From Variovorax saccharolyticus (lineage in GTDB: Bacteria > Pseudomonadota > Gammaproteobacteria > Burkholderiales > Burkholderiaceae_C), in the NCBI RefSeq assembly GCF_030316765.1, contig NZ_JASZYT010000003.1:62001-126000 (forward strand): DNA of 64,000 nt, given 5' to 3'. Both the position numbers and the translations under genes were made by a program. Below, one piece after another: positions 1-8,195 of the stretch; the stretch's first letter is position 1; each line of letters begins with the position of its first letter. The notes beneath the pieces were generated by a model. The model searched no databases. It saw only the letters and a list, made by a program, of their open reading frames with translations, and was not told the origin of the DNA.

Positions 1-248
1 TGCACCACCACGCCGCGCAGGCCGCCGTCCCAGCTGGCGACGCATTCGAGCGCATCGACCGCGCGCGGCACCTCTTCCAGCGCGGCCTGGGCGGCGACGA
101 AGGCGGCCGCCGGTGCCAGCGCCGGCACGAGCGTGCGTTCGGAAGCCAGCCGCAGCGCGGCGCACGACCCGGCGACGCCGGCATGCCGCAGGTCGGGCCA
201 TGCGGCCCGGTCGGCGAGCTGCCAGAAGCGGAGGCCGTTGGAGTCCAT
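1..248 (-). CDS. eCIS tail/baseplate-associated protein, N-terminal part (runs off the window)
   Basis: The first 82 codons of a minus-strand gene that continues beyond base 1. The product begins MDSNGLRFWQLADRAAWP, a start resembling large tail proteins that follow baseplate J in contractile injection clusters; this resemblance is from memory and the function is unknown. The ATG at 246-248 lies one base after the TGA of the 44-aa ORF, so translation is probably coupled to the baseplate genes upstream. A purine-rich GAGGCGGG precedes the start. The fragment shows no signal peptide or membrane segment. By position it should be a baseplate or fibre-attachment component. The gene call is fairly secure, the family is not. 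Confidence 0.6.
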   Translation of the reverse strand, partial: MDSNGLRFWQLADRAAWPDLRHAGVAGSCAALRLASERTLVPALAPAAAFVAAQAALEEVPRAVDALECVASWDGGLRGVVV

Positions 249-249
249 G

Positions 250-384
250 TCAGTGCCCGCCTCGCGAGGCATGCGGTCGATGAAACCCTCGAGGGTTCGG
301 GGCGCGTGCCGAGCAGAGTACGCCGTCGGCGTGAGCCCGCTCCGGCGCCTCGACGCCGCAAAGAGTGCAAGAGCTCGGCTTCAT
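250..384 (-). CDS. 44-aa Cys-containing micro-ORF inside the eCIS operon
   Basis: This ORF exactly fills the gap between the gpJ-like gene and the next tail gene. Its ATG abuts the gpJ stop (TAG-ATG) and its TGA ends one base before the next ATG. The product starts MKPSSCTLCGVEAPERAH and has a CxxC pair near residues 6-9 and a further Cys near residue 24, followed by an Arg/His-rich tail, faintly like half of a zinc ribbon. I do not recognise a family. Perfect tiling within a tightly packed operon is the main argument that it is real; chance tiling in GC-rich DNA cannot be excluded. Confidence 0.4.
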   Translation of the reverse strand: MKPSSCTLCGVEAPERAHADGVLCSARAPNPRGFHRPHASRGGH

Positions 385-2655
385 CTAGCAGACCTCCGGC
401 ACAACCGGCACCGCCACCGCATTGTCTTCCGCGAACGGATTCGGCAGCGCCGACAGATCCTTCGGCGGTGCATCGCCCTCCAACGCGACCACCGCCAGCA
501 GCTCGGGCAGCTGCCAGGCCAGCAGCGCGAGGATCTGCGCGCCGTCGGAGGCGATCGAGGGCAGCGCCTGCCAGGCGTCGCCGTTGCGCTGGAACAGCGT
601 GATGCCGCGCAGCTCGTCGACGCCGTCGACCCGCGACACCTCGACCTCGAGCTCGCGGCTGCGCACCGCGCGGCCCAGCGGCCAGCCCTTGCGGTCGAGC
701 CCGCCCGGCGCCAGGGGCCACAGCAGGCGCCGCAGCGCTTCGCGCACCTCGAGCAGCACCTTGTCGCGCGCGAAGCCGTCGCGCAGCCGCACCGCGACCG
801 CGATGCCGAGCGGCACGTAGTCGCAGCCGATCACGTACAGCTCGGTGGCCAGCGGCACCCGCGCCGCCAGGTGCGCATGCAGGCGCTCGATGAAGGGCCG
901 GTCGGGCCGCGGGTTCGGCGCCGGCTGCAGCGGCGCGGCCGGCAGCCCCATCACGCTGACCACGCCGGGCACGTTGAAGCGCCGGTCGGCCGGCTTGAAG
1001 CGCGGCAGCACCTCGATGCGACCGACGTCGATGCCCGGTGCTTCTTCCGACAAGCGGCGGTAGTCCTCCTCGGTCACAGCGCGGTCGCGGTGCCGCAGCA
1101 TCGCGGGGATGCGGCGCTCGGCCAGGGCCAGCGTCTCGGCATCCTCGCCGCCCTCGGCCGCCAGCGGCTGCTGCACCGTGATCGCGGGCGCGGCGCGGCC
1201 GTCGATGCGTGTTGCCCGCAGTTCGCCCATGCTGCCCGGCGGCAGGTTGCCGGCACGGCCGCCACCGAAGCGCCCGCTCGCCAGCCGCACGCGCATCTCG
1301 CGTTCGGGCACGCGACCGCGTACGCCGTCGCCGAACAGCAGCGTGCCGGCCTCGGCATCGAGCTGGAACACGCGGGCCTCGCGCGCCACGCCGGCATCGG
1401 CGCTGACCGCCGCCAGGTCGTCGACCGCGGTCCAGTCGCGATAGCCCTGCCCCGGCTCCTCGACCTGCACCCCCAGCGATGACGGATCGACCGAACCGAA
1501 GGGCAGCGAGAAGCTCTGCGAACCGGCGCCGGTCGACACGCCGAGCACGCGCGCCGCCACCGTGGTGCGCTGGTCGACCTCGGCCGCGTTGATGCCGAGC
1601 CAGGCCAGCTTGAGCGAATCGACGCTCTCGCCCGGCTTCGGCCGCAGGCGCAGCCAGGCGACCACGCGCGCCGCGCGGTCCGGGTCGTCGAGCCGCGGCG
1701 GCGCATCGCCCACACCGGCCAGCGGGTTGATGCCGACGTCGTTGGGTGGCGCCCAGATGTCGCGCTGGCCCGGCAGCTGCAGCCGCAAGCTGCCGGCACG
1801 CGCCAGCCCGCCGCTGCTGTCGGTGCCGGGCTGCACGCCGAGCGTCAGGTAGTCGGTCGCGAAACCGCTCGCGCCCTGCGTCGTGAGTTCCCACAGCACC
1901 GGCACCGGCGCGGGCGTCGCCACATCCTCGAAGGGCGCCGGCATCGTGAGCGCCGGCACCACGCCGACCGACAGCAGCGCCGGCAGGCCGCTGGCGCCGC
2001 CGCTGCCCATCGCCAGCTTGACCGCGCCGTTCACGTCCGGCTGGTCGACCGTCCGCGGCGCCACCGGCGCCAGCAGCGCGACCCACAGCGCGCGATCGGC
2101 GCTCTGGCCGAAGACATCGAGCCCGCCGGGCACCGCCCTGCCCTCGGCGAACACCGGCGTCGTCTCGTAGCCCTGCGGCGTGCCCGCGATGCCATGGATG
2201 CGAGCCAGGCCCTGCAGCACATCGGCCCGGTCGGCGCGCTCCTGCGGGCTCAGCCGGCGCTTGATGTAGGCCTCGCCGCTGAGCGGCAGCACGGTGATCT
2301 CGGCCAGCGTCTCGAAAGGCAGCGCGGCCTTCACGCTGCCGTGGGGCGCCAGCGTGTGGGCGCCGAGCTCGGTCGGCTGCGTGAAGCCCAGGCTGACGAC
2401 CGTGCGCGCCGGCTGGGCCGGCTTGAGGCCCATGCCGAGCAGCTTGAGGAACACCAGCCGCTGCCGCTCCGGGATCAGGTTGGCGCGGTACAGGAGCGCA
2501 TCGCCGAGCCAGGCGAAGAGCTCGATCAGCGTGCGGCCCGGGTCGCCGAGGCGCGGGTTGGTCCACTCCGGCGTGTGGGCCGGGATGCGCGCGATCAGAT
2601 CCTCGACCAGGTCGTCGAAGCGTCTGTCGTCGAGTGAAGGCGGCAGGATGGGCAT
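385..2655 (-). CDS. eCIS baseplate J-like wedge protein
   Basis: A 756-aa protein of the putative baseplate assembly (gpJ/gp6-like, Afp11/12-type) family. The N-terminus, MPILPPSLDDRRFDDLVEDL, with PEWTNPRLGDPGRTLIELFA near residue 30, is characteristic of the long form found in contractile injection clusters. The middle carries 'GDGVRGRVPE' and 'ERRIPAMLRHRDRAVTEEDY', typical of the J domain. It would form the wedge around the central spike and trigger sheath contraction. It starts 3 bases after the gp25 gene, and the gp25-then-J order is the usual one in phage tails and eCIS. No membrane segments are seen. The family call is confident; the exact wedge position is inferred. Confidence 0.88.
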   Translation of the reverse strand: MPILPPSLDDRRFDDLVEDLIARIPAHTPEWTNPRLGDPGRTLIELFAWLGDALLYRANLIPERQRLVFLKLLGMGLKPAQPARTVVSLGFTQPTELGAHTLAPHGSVKAALPFETLAEITVLPLSGEAYIKRRLSPQERADRADVLQGLARIHGIAGTPQGYETTPVFAEGRAVPGGLDVFGQSADRALWVALLAPVAPRTVDQPDVNGAVKLAMGSGGASGLPALLSVGVVPALTMPAPFEDVATPAPVPVLWELTTQGASGFATDYLTLGVQPGTDSSGGLARAGSLRLQLPGQRDIWAPPNDVGINPLAGVGDAPPRLDDPDRAARVVAWLRLRPKPGESVDSLKLAWLGINAAEVDQRTTVAARVLGVSTGAGSQSFSLPFGSVDPSSLGVQVEEPGQGYRDWTAVDDLAAVSADAGVAREARVFQLDAEAGTLLFGDGVRGRVPEREMRVRLASGRFGGGRAGNLPPGSMGELRATRIDGRAAPAITVQQPLAAEGGEDAETLALAERRIPAMLRHRDRAVTEEDYRRLSEEAPGIDVGRIEVLPRFKPADRRFNVPGVVSVMGLPAAPLQPAPNPRPDRPFIERLHAHLAARVPLATELYVIGCDYVPLGIAVAVRLRDGFARDKVLLEVREALRRLLWPLAPGGLDRKGWPLGRAVRSRELEVEVSRVDGVDELRGITLFQRNGDAWQALPSIASDGAQILALLAWQLPELLAVVALEGDAPPKDLSALPNPFAEDNAVAVPVVPEVC

Positions 2656-2658
2656 GGT

Positions 2659-3030
2659 TCAGCCTTCCAGTTGCACGGTCACGTTCATGGCGCCCGGCGC
2701 TCCGGTGCGCGCGAGCCGGAAGACGATCTCGACCCGCAGCGCGCTCGGTTCGTTGTCGACCTCCCAGACCTCGACCGCGTCGAGCAGGATGCGGCGCTCC
2801 CAGCGCGTCAGCGCGTCGCGCACCAGGTCGCGTATCTGGCGCCGGGTGGCCACCGTGTTGGGCGCATGCAGCAAGCGGTCGAGGCCACCGCCGAAGTCGG
2901 GCCGCATCAGCTGCTCGCCCGGCCGGGTCGAGAGAATCAGCCGGATCCCGTCGCGCACCGACTGCGCGAGATCGGGCCACGCGAGCGCGCCGTTCGCGTC
3001 GGGCAAAGGCAAGAGTGGGAATCCGCTCAT
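2659..3030 (-). CDS. eCIS baseplate wedge protein, gp25/GPW family
   Basis: A 123-aa protein matching the gp25-like (GPW) family in length and content: an N-terminal 'FPLLPLPDANGALAWPD', then 'IRLILSTRPGEQLMRPDFGGG' near residues 30-50 and an acidic 'VEVWEV' strand. In T4, T6SS (TssE) and Afp9 this protein nucleates sheath assembly on the baseplate. The ATG at 3028-3030 overlaps the stop of the upstream 555-aa gene as ATGA, so the two are translationally coupled. Longer in-frame extensions upstream are antisense-like sequence without sense in this family, so this start was chosen. Located between the membrane protein and the J-like gene. Confidence 0.88.
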   Translation of the reverse strand: MSGFPLLPLPDANGALAWPDLAQSVRDGIRLILSTRPGEQLMRPDFGGGLDRLLHAPNTVATRRQIRDLVRDALTRWERRILLDAVEVWEVDNEPSALRVEIVFRLARTGAPGAMNVTVQLEG

Positions 3031-4694
3031 GACGGATACGGCGGCTTCGCCGGCGCCTTGTTGCCCATCTTCGGAAACGGCACGCAGATCTTGATGAAGA
3101 AGAGCCAGCCGAAGATCAGGTTGAACAGCGTGAGGAAGATGTTCAGCACGATGAAGGCACAGATCGTGATGATCGGGATGTTGAAGCCGCAGATCCAGGT
3201 GATGCCGAGCGTGCCCATGTCGGCCTTGCCTTCGAGCAGGTCCTTGGCCTTGCCCGACAAGAGGTTCTGCATCGACGGCGGCACCACGAAGGCGACGTTG
3301 GGCTTCAACTGCTTGAGCATGCCGCGGTCGCTGGCGTCGGGCAGCGGGATCATCACCGGCGGCCGCGCATCGGCGCTCTCGTACCAGGGCGCGATCACGA
3401 AGGGCTCGCTCTCCTGGCTCCAGACGATGCGTGTCGGGCAGGCGCCCTCGGGCTTGATGCGCACGAAGGCGCGCACCTGGTAGCGCGCGCCGGGTTCGTC
3501 GTAGCGGCAACTCTGCGGCAGCAGCGCCGCGGCGCGCGCCTGCATCGCCGAGTGCATCGCGTTGGCCAGCCCCTGGGTCAGCTCGGGGCTCAGCGCCGGC
3601 CAGCGCTCGGGCATCTCGAGCGGCGCCGCGATGCTCTCCTTCTTGAGCAGCAGCTTGCAGGCGTCGGCGAGGAAGAGGTCGGCGCGCACGGTGTCCGGTT
3701 CGGACTGGCCCTGCTTCAGGACCAATGGCAGGCGGATGGCCGCGAGCGCGGTGCGCAGCGCGTTCGCCTCGGCGCCGCCGTCGAAGGCATTGAACTCGCT
3801 CGCGAGCTGGCGCAGCAGCAGCAGGAAGACGCGCATCCGGCCGGCCGGCTGGCTCGGCTGCTCGCTGTTCTCGATCGGCGCCTTCAAGGCCGCGAACTGA
3901 GCCGCGCTGACGTCGGCGGGCCTGACTTCGCCGGGCGCCTCGCTGGCATCGAACCAGCCCGGCACCACCTGCGCGCCGGCGAACGGGAACGGCGTCGCCA
4001 GACCGCGCAGCGGCGCCGCCAGGTGGGTGCGGAAGGCGCTCGAGTTGGGCCCGAAATCGACCGACCCGGCCGCGCTCGCCGCCGGCGCGGCCTCGCTGAT
4101 CTCGCTGCTCACGGTCGGCACCATGCCGTAGAACACGGTCTTGCCGGCCTCGGCGCAGACGTCGGGCGGCGCGATGAACAGCGGCACCACGTCTTCCTCG
4201 AACAGGTTGTCGGGCTGCCGCAGCGCGAAGCCCGAGAGCTGCCGGTCGATGTCGGCCACGCCGGTCAGCCGGCGCTGCAGCCGGTGCCGCGCCGCCGGAT
4301 CGCTGGCGCTGCCGCCGACTCTCGAAATGGGCACCCAGCCGCGCACCCTGCCGTTCGATCGCATCCAGCCCTGCGGCTGGCCGCCGGCATCGAGCCGGCG
4401 CACCACCAGGCCCGCCGAATCGACCCGCTGCGGATCGATGCGCGGCGCGCCGGGCGTGTCGCACCAGGCCTCGACCAGCGCCAGGTGGAACTGGCGCTGG
4501 ATCGGCTGGAACAGCTTCAGCGTGCCCTGGGCATTCACGGCTTTCGCGCGCCGGCCGGCCAGCGCCTGCCGGCCCTGCGGGCTGCGCAGCTCGTCGAGCG
4601 TGGACTGGATGAAGTCCTCGTCGCTACGCTGCAGCAGCACGGGCCTTGCGCTGGCGAGGATGTCGCGCGGGGCGCCGATGAGGATGTCGTGCAT
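3027..4694 (-). CDS. eCIS-cluster protein with C-terminal membrane helices (possible anchor)
   Basis: A 555-aa protein I cannot place in a named family. Most of it is soluble and polar, with 'FHLALVEAWCDTPGAPRIDP' near residue 70. The last 60 or so residues form two hydrophobic stretches, around 'WICGFNIPIITICAFIVLNI' and 'FLTLFNLIFGWLFFIKICV', followed by a short Lys/Pro-rich tail. That makes it a tail-anchored or hairpin inner-membrane protein inside a particle operon. It sits between the spike gene and gp25. By analogy with Streptomyces CisA, a membrane protein needed for CIS function at the membrane, it could tether or receive the particle. Homology to CisA is not established here. Confidence 0.7.
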   Translation of the reverse strand: MHDILIGAPRDILASARPVLLQRSDEDFIQSTLDELRSPQGRQALAGRRAKAVNAQGTLKLFQPIQRQFHLALVEAWCDTPGAPRIDPQRVDSAGLVVRRLDAGGQPQGWMRSNGRVRGWVPISRVGGSASDPAARHRLQRRLTGVADIDRQLSGFALRQPDNLFEEDVVPLFIAPPDVCAEAGKTVFYGMVPTVSSEISEAAPAASAAGSVDFGPNSSAFRTHLAAPLRGLATPFPFAGAQVVPGWFDASEAPGEVRPADVSAAQFAALKAPIENSEQPSQPAGRMRVFLLLLRQLASEFNAFDGGAEANALRTALAAIRLPLVLKQGQSEPDTVRADLFLADACKLLLKKESIAAPLEMPERWPALSPELTQGLANAMHSAMQARAAALLPQSCRYDEPGARYQVRAFVRIKPEGACPTRIVWSQESEPFVIAPWYESADARPPVMIPLPDASDRGMLKQLKPNVAFVVPPSMQNLLSGKAKDLLEGKADMGTLGITWICGFNIPIITICAFIVLNIFLTLFNLIFGWLFFIKICVPFPKMGNKAPAKPPYPS

Positions 4695-4712
4695 GGCGTC
4701 GTCCTCCTGGCG

Positions 4713-5402
4713 CTACCAGACGTTGCCCGCGCCGGGCGTGTAGCTGGTCGAGATCACGGCGTTGGTCTGCAGCACGTCGCACTTGACCATGCCCGAGAAC
4801 TTCGACATCGCGGCATCGACCGTCACCATGCCGGCCGTGACTTCGACGGTCGAGGCCTGCACCTTGACCTTGGCCGCGGCCTGCACCGTGATGCCGGCCG
4901 ATTCGAGCGTGATCGAGTTGCCGTTGCTGTCCTCGATCTTGACGCTGCCCGGGCCGTCCTTGAGCGTGAGCTTCTGGCCGCCGGGGGTCTCGAGCTGCAG
5001 CGTCTCCTGGCCGTCCTGGTCGTCGAGCGTGACCACGATGCCGTTCTTCGACTTGATGCGCTTGAAGCGGTTGCGGCCGCCCGACTCGATCGCGGCCGGC
5101 GGCGTTGCCGCGCCGTTCCACAGGCCGCCGATCACGAGCGGATGGCGCGCATCGCCCTGCACGAAGACCACCAGCACCTCATCGTCGACCTCGGGCAGGA
5201 AGAACACGCCGCGGTCGCTGCCCGCGAACGAGGAGACCACGCGCGCCCACATCGTCGAATCCTGTTCGTCGACATCGGCGAAGGACAGCAGCTTGACCCG
5301 CACACGGGCGCGGTTGTCGGGGTCGTCGAGCGAGACCACGCGGGCAAGGAAGCCGGATTGCATCCAGCCGGCGGGGTTGTTGAATACGGCGTCGCGCTTC
5401 AT
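4713..5402 (-). CDS. eCIS spike protein, gpV/gp5 OB-fold and beta-helix half
   Basis: A 229-aa phage baseplate assembly protein V-like spike. An OB-fold region around residues 15-95 contains 'VVSLDDPDNRARVRVKL' and 'FFLPEVDDEVLVVFVQGD', then 'HPLVIGGLWNG'. The C-terminal half is a run of short alternating-hydrophobic repeats ('LTLKDGPGSVKIEDSNGNSI' onwards) expected of a gp5 beta-helix needle. It ends TPGAGNVW. The piercing tip of the particle would be built from it. In Afp8/PVC8 and VgrG the gp27-like and gp5-like halves are fused; here they are two genes only one base apart. No PAAR tip gene was found in the window. Confidence 0.85.
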   Translation of the reverse strand: MKRDAVFNNPAGWMQSGFLARVVSLDDPDNRARVRVKLLSFADVDEQDSTMWARVVSSFAGSDRGVFFLPEVDDEVLVVFVQGDARHPLVIGGLWNGAATPPAAIESGGRNRFKRIKSKNGIVVTLDDQDGQETLQLETPGGQKLTLKDGPGSVKIEDSNGNSITLESAGITVQAAAKVKVQASTVEVTAGMVTVDAAMSKFSGMVKCDVLQTNAVISTSYTPGAGNVW

Positions 5403-5403
5403 G

Positions 5404-6489
5404 TCATTGATTCATGTAGGCGCACTCGGCGCGGAACTCGGTGCGGTAGCCCTGCCGCATGTCGAACAGGTGCCGCGCCTCGGTCACGTAGTAGCTGTTG
5501 TCGAACTGCGGCGAGATGCCGGCCAGCCGCACCTGGGCGCCGACCCGCATGCGCGCATTGCCCTCGGCCGTGCCCTCGGCGCGCAGGAAGCGGCGCGCGC
5601 GCTGGTCCATCGCGGCCTCGGCCAGCGCCTGCGCCTCGCCGTCGGTCGACACCGCGAAAGTGCCGACATGCTCGCTGCGGGTGCCGAAGGCCTCCTGCGC
5701 CCAGGCCACGCCGCTTTTGCCGCTGCCCGGCCCGCCATGCGTGATGCCGGTGGCCGAGCCGCTCACCGGGCTGCCGTCCTGCGCGTTCCAGCCCGCGGTG
5801 GTCACGGCCGTGACCTGGTCCGCGAGATCGGCCGTGATGCGCACCCGCGCCAGCTGGCTGTTGAGCGTGAGCTCGATCGTGCCGCGCTGCACCTCCTGCC
5901 GCGGCGCCACGGTGAGCGCCGTGCCCGTGACCTGCAGGTCGGCCTCGAAGCGCGCGGCCAGTCGCCGCAGGAAGCCGAGATCGGTCTCGTTGAGCTGCAT
6001 CCAGGTGCCGCTGGGCGACGCCAGGCCGGTCACCGTCGGCGACAGGCCGAGATCCCCGGCCACGGCCTGGATCACGTCGGCCGGCGTCATGTCGGCATAG
6101 ACCTTGGTGCGGCGGGCCCGCCGCGCGGCACCGAGCCCGTCCTCGGCCAGCACCACGAGCTCGGGCGGCTGGCCGTAGTTGCAGACCATCTCGAGCGCGC
6201 TGACCTTGCCGCGGAAGATCTCGTTCGGCGCCGCCTCGTCGCCGGTGCCGACCAGCAGCTCGGCGCCCAGCTTCAGCGGCGACTGGGCGTCGAAGGCCAG
6301 CTCGGCGCCGCCGCTGCCGGTGGCGACCCAGTTCGCGAGCCGCAGTTCGAGCGTGCTCATGCCGCCCTCGCTCTCCTCCATGCGCATCGCGCTCAGCAAG
6401 GTGGTGACCCGCTCGACCGCCTGGCCGCCGACGCGCACCACCGGCCGGGCACTGAAGATCGCCGATTCGCTGAGGCTGGTCTCGGACAT
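5404..6489 (-). CDS. eCIS hub protein, phage late control gene D (gp27-like) half of the spike
   Basis: A 361-aa protein of the phage late control D/gpD family, equivalent to the N-terminal gp27-like half of VgrG or Afp8. Recognisable parts are 'TPADVIQAVAGDLGL' near residue 135, 'WMQLNETDLGFLRRLAARFE' near residue 170 (the 'tail hub' signature also seen in VgrG) and a C-terminal 'FDNSYYVTEARHLFDMRQGY'. It would form the trimeric hub joining tube to spike. Its stop lies immediately before the gpV-like ORF, giving a split spike. Upstream is the 56-aa ORF. The start was taken at the ATG giving MSETSLSESAIF. Confidence 0.85.
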   Translation of the reverse strand: MSETSLSESAIFSARPVVRVGGQAVERVTTLLSAMRMEESEGGMSTLELRLANWVATGSGGAELAFDAQSPLKLGAELLVGTGDEAAPNEIFRGKVSALEMVCNYGQPPELVVLAEDGLGAARRARRTKVYADMTPADVIQAVAGDLGLSPTVTGLASPSGTWMQLNETDLGFLRRLAARFEADLQVTGTALTVAPRQEVQRGTIELTLNSQLARVRITADLADQVTAVTTAGWNAQDGSPVSGSATGITHGGPGSGKSGVAWAQEAFGTRSEHVGTFAVSTDGEAQALAEAAMDQRARRFLRAEGTAEGNARMRVGAQVRLAGISPQFDNSYYVTEARHLFDMRQGYRTEFRAECAYMNQ

Positions 6490-6514
6490 GTGTTGGCTCC
6501 TTCGCGCGCCGCGC

Positions 6515-6685
6515 TCAATCGGCCGACAGGCGCGCCTGCCGCTCGCAGAAGATCCGCAGCTCGCGCTCGAACTGCTCGCGCGGATCGGGCGGCGGCGACG
6601 CCGCGGTCGCAGGCGCGTCGCCGGCGCTGCCGCGGGCCGGCTCGCGTTCGATCTCGGCCGAGACTTCGTCGAATGAAATGGGCAT
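6515..6685 (-). CDS. 56-aa acidic eCIS-operon protein
   Basis: A small ORF starting MPISFDEVSAEIEREPARG and ending in an amphipathic helix, 'EQFERELRIFCERQARLSAD', with a Pro/Ala linker between. Its ATG lies 2 bases after the stop of the tube-initiator gene, and its stop is 25 bases before the hub gene, so it tiles well in the operon. Small proteins at this place, between the LysM/tube-initiator and hub genes, occur in other eCIS clusters, but I do not recognise a named family. A role as adaptor or chaperone between tube initiator and hub is a guess from position. Confidence 0.6.
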   Translation of the reverse strand: MPISFDEVSAEIEREPARGSAGDAPATAASPPPDPREQFERELRIFCERQARLSAD

Positions 6686-6687
6686 CG

Positions 6688-7701
6688 TCAACCTCCGAAT
6701 CCGATTCGTGCATGCAGGTCGGCGCTGGCACCGACGTCGGCCGACAGGCTGGCGCCGCCGCTGGCCCGCGCGCGGCCGCCGAGCCCGAAGGACACCGGCC
6801 CGCTGACGCCGGCCGCCGGCAGCAGCGCGGCGCGGGCCGAGGCCGTATCGACCGAGGCGCTGGCGCCCGCGGTGCCGACGCGCAGCCCCGCGAATGCGGC
6901 CCCGGCGGTGGCGCCGATGCCGAGCCCGGCGCCGCCGCCGAGCGACAGACCGCCGCCTATCGATGCACCGCCGCCGACGGAGACACCGCCACCGACACCA
7001 CCCCCGACCGACAGCCCCGCGCCGGCCGAGAAGGCCACCGGCGCGCCGATGCTGACCGAGCCGCCGACCGACAGCGAGGCGCTGGCGCCGAAGCGCAGGC
7101 TGGCCGCGCCATTGGCCGAGGCGATCGCGCGCGCGGCCCGCGGGTCGCCGAGCGCATTGGCGACCGAGGCCGGCGCCGCGCCCGGCGGCACATCGACCGG
7201 ATCGGGCGTCAGGTTGCCGTCGACGCTGGCGTCGGGGTTCTTGCTGCTCTGGAACTCGACCTCCTGCGCGGCCAGCGTCAGCGCGATGCTGGCGCGCAGC
7301 GGCACGCCGCTGGCGGCGAAGAAATCGATCGTTTCCTTGTACTGCTCGATCACGCCCTTGAAGGTGTAGCTGCCCCAGCCGAACGCGACCTTGGGCGCGA
7401 ACTTCTTCTTGCCGTCCTTGGCCGGCTCCATCAGGCGCGAGATGGTCTCGGTCTGGATCCGCACGTCGCTGCCGTCGTCGCTGCTGTCGTAGACCAAGGT
7501 CATCGACAGCTTGGCGGTGCTCTTCTTGACGAACTGGCGGGCGCCGTTGTTGCCGTTGCGGTCGTCGAACTCGTTGCTGATCGTGTATTCGAGCGAGACC
7601 GGATTGAACTGCACCGCGATCGCGCCGCCACCCGCGCCCGGCCCCTCGAGCACGTCGAAGGTGGCGGATTCGACCGTGGGGGCGTCGGGCAGGCTGGCCA
7701 T
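6688..7701 (-). CDS. eCIS tube-initiator protein (CIS_tube-type) with Gly/Ala/Ser-rich tail
   Basis: A 337-aa protein. Residues 1-160 resemble the contractile-injection tube protein found in Afp7/gp53-like adaptors: 'AIAVQFNPVSLEYTISNEF', then 'SMTLVYDSSDDG', 'FAPKVAFGWGSYTFKGVIEQ' and 'RASIALTLAAQEVEFQSSKN'. In relatives this domain is usually followed by LysM. Here the remaining 140 residues are a low-complexity Gly/Ala/Ser/Val array, with blocks such as GGSVSIGAP, GGGVSVGGGASIGGG and LSLGGGAGLGIG. The protein probably joins the inner tube to the hub. The start ATG at 7699-7701 follows the second tube gene by 14 bases. The tail is unusual and its function unknown. Confidence 0.78.
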   Translation of the reverse strand: MASLPDAPTVESATFDVLEGPGAGGGAIAVQFNPVSLEYTISNEFDDRNGNNGARQFVKKSTAKLSMTLVYDSSDDGSDVRIQTETISRLMEPAKDGKKKFAPKVAFGWGSYTFKGVIEQYKETIDFFAASGVPLRASIALTLAAQEVEFQSSKNPDASVDGNLTPDPVDVPPGAAPASVANALGDPRAARAIASANGAASLRFGASASLSVGGSVSIGAPVAFSAGAGLSVGGGVGGGVSVGGGASIGGGLSLGGGAGLGIGATAGAAFAGLRVGTAGASASVDTASARAALLPAAGVSGPVSFGLGGRARASGGASLSADVGASADLHARIGFGG

Positions 7702-7715
7702 GGCGGGTTGCTTTC

Positions 7716-8195
7716 CTAGTCGACGATCAGGCGCAGACCCTCGTGCGCGAGGTGCAGTTCCTCGACGCCGATGTCGCCTCCCTTGGCGTTCAGGTCCGAG
7801 GCCTTGAACTTGACCGGCATGCACTTGTCCAGGCCCCAGGTCACGACCGTCTCGCCGGCTGCGTCCTGCATCTGGATCTCGGCCGAGAGCCGGTAGGCAT
7901 AGGCACCGCCGGCCACCAGCTGGAACCACTTGAAGGCATCGCGCGTGGTCGTCATGCCGCGCTTGAGCACCACGGTGGCGAAGCTCACCGGCCCGGGCCG
8001 CTGGGCTGCGCCGTAGTTGACGCCGCCGGCCTTGATCACCTTCGGCTCCATGGTCGCCTCCAGGCCGGTGCATTCGGCGAAGGCGCCGCTGCAGACGTCC
8101 ACGCTGTCGCCGCCCTGCGCGTTCGAGAAGCTCACATGGAAGCGGAACGCATGCAGCGGCTGCAGCAGGTTCTCGGGCAGGTCCTGGGCGGGCAT
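7716..8195 (-). CDS. eCIS inner tube protein 2 (gp19-like)
   Basis: A 159-aa T4 gp19-like tail tube protein. Signatures are 'HAFRFHVSFSNAQGG' near residue 15, 'FAECTGLEATMEPKVIKAGG' near residue 40, 'VVLKRGMTTTRDAFKWFQLV' near residue 75 and a C-terminal 'VEELHLAHEGLRL'. It is longer and more divergent than the 147-aa tube gene at 9840, matching the Afp1/Afp5 arrangement in which a second tube-like protein makes the baseplate-proximal ring. Its ATG shares one base with the stop of the sheath-2 gene (TGATG), so the pair is coupled. Confidence 0.87.
   Translation of the reverse strand: MPAQDLPENLLQPLHAFRFHVSFSNAQGGDSVDVCSGAFAECTGLEATMEPKVIKAGGVNYGAAQRPGPVSFATVVLKRGMTTTRDAFKWFQLVAGGAYAYRLSAEIQMQDAAGETVVTWGLDKCMPVKFKASDLNAKGGDIGVEELHLAHEGLRLIVD

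Noticed and set aside
6880..7080. A CRISPR or direct-repeat array
   Set aside because: The repetitive look comes from Gly/Ala/Ser codons in frame in a coding sequence; unit length varies and there are no spacers.
4762..7719. A 985-aa plus-strand open frame across the spike and tube genes, and similar very long plus-strand frames at 18685-21558 and 21218-25156
   Set aside because: These are antisense to well-recognised genes. Their Arg/Ala/His-rich composition has no domain logic and follows from third-position GC bias.
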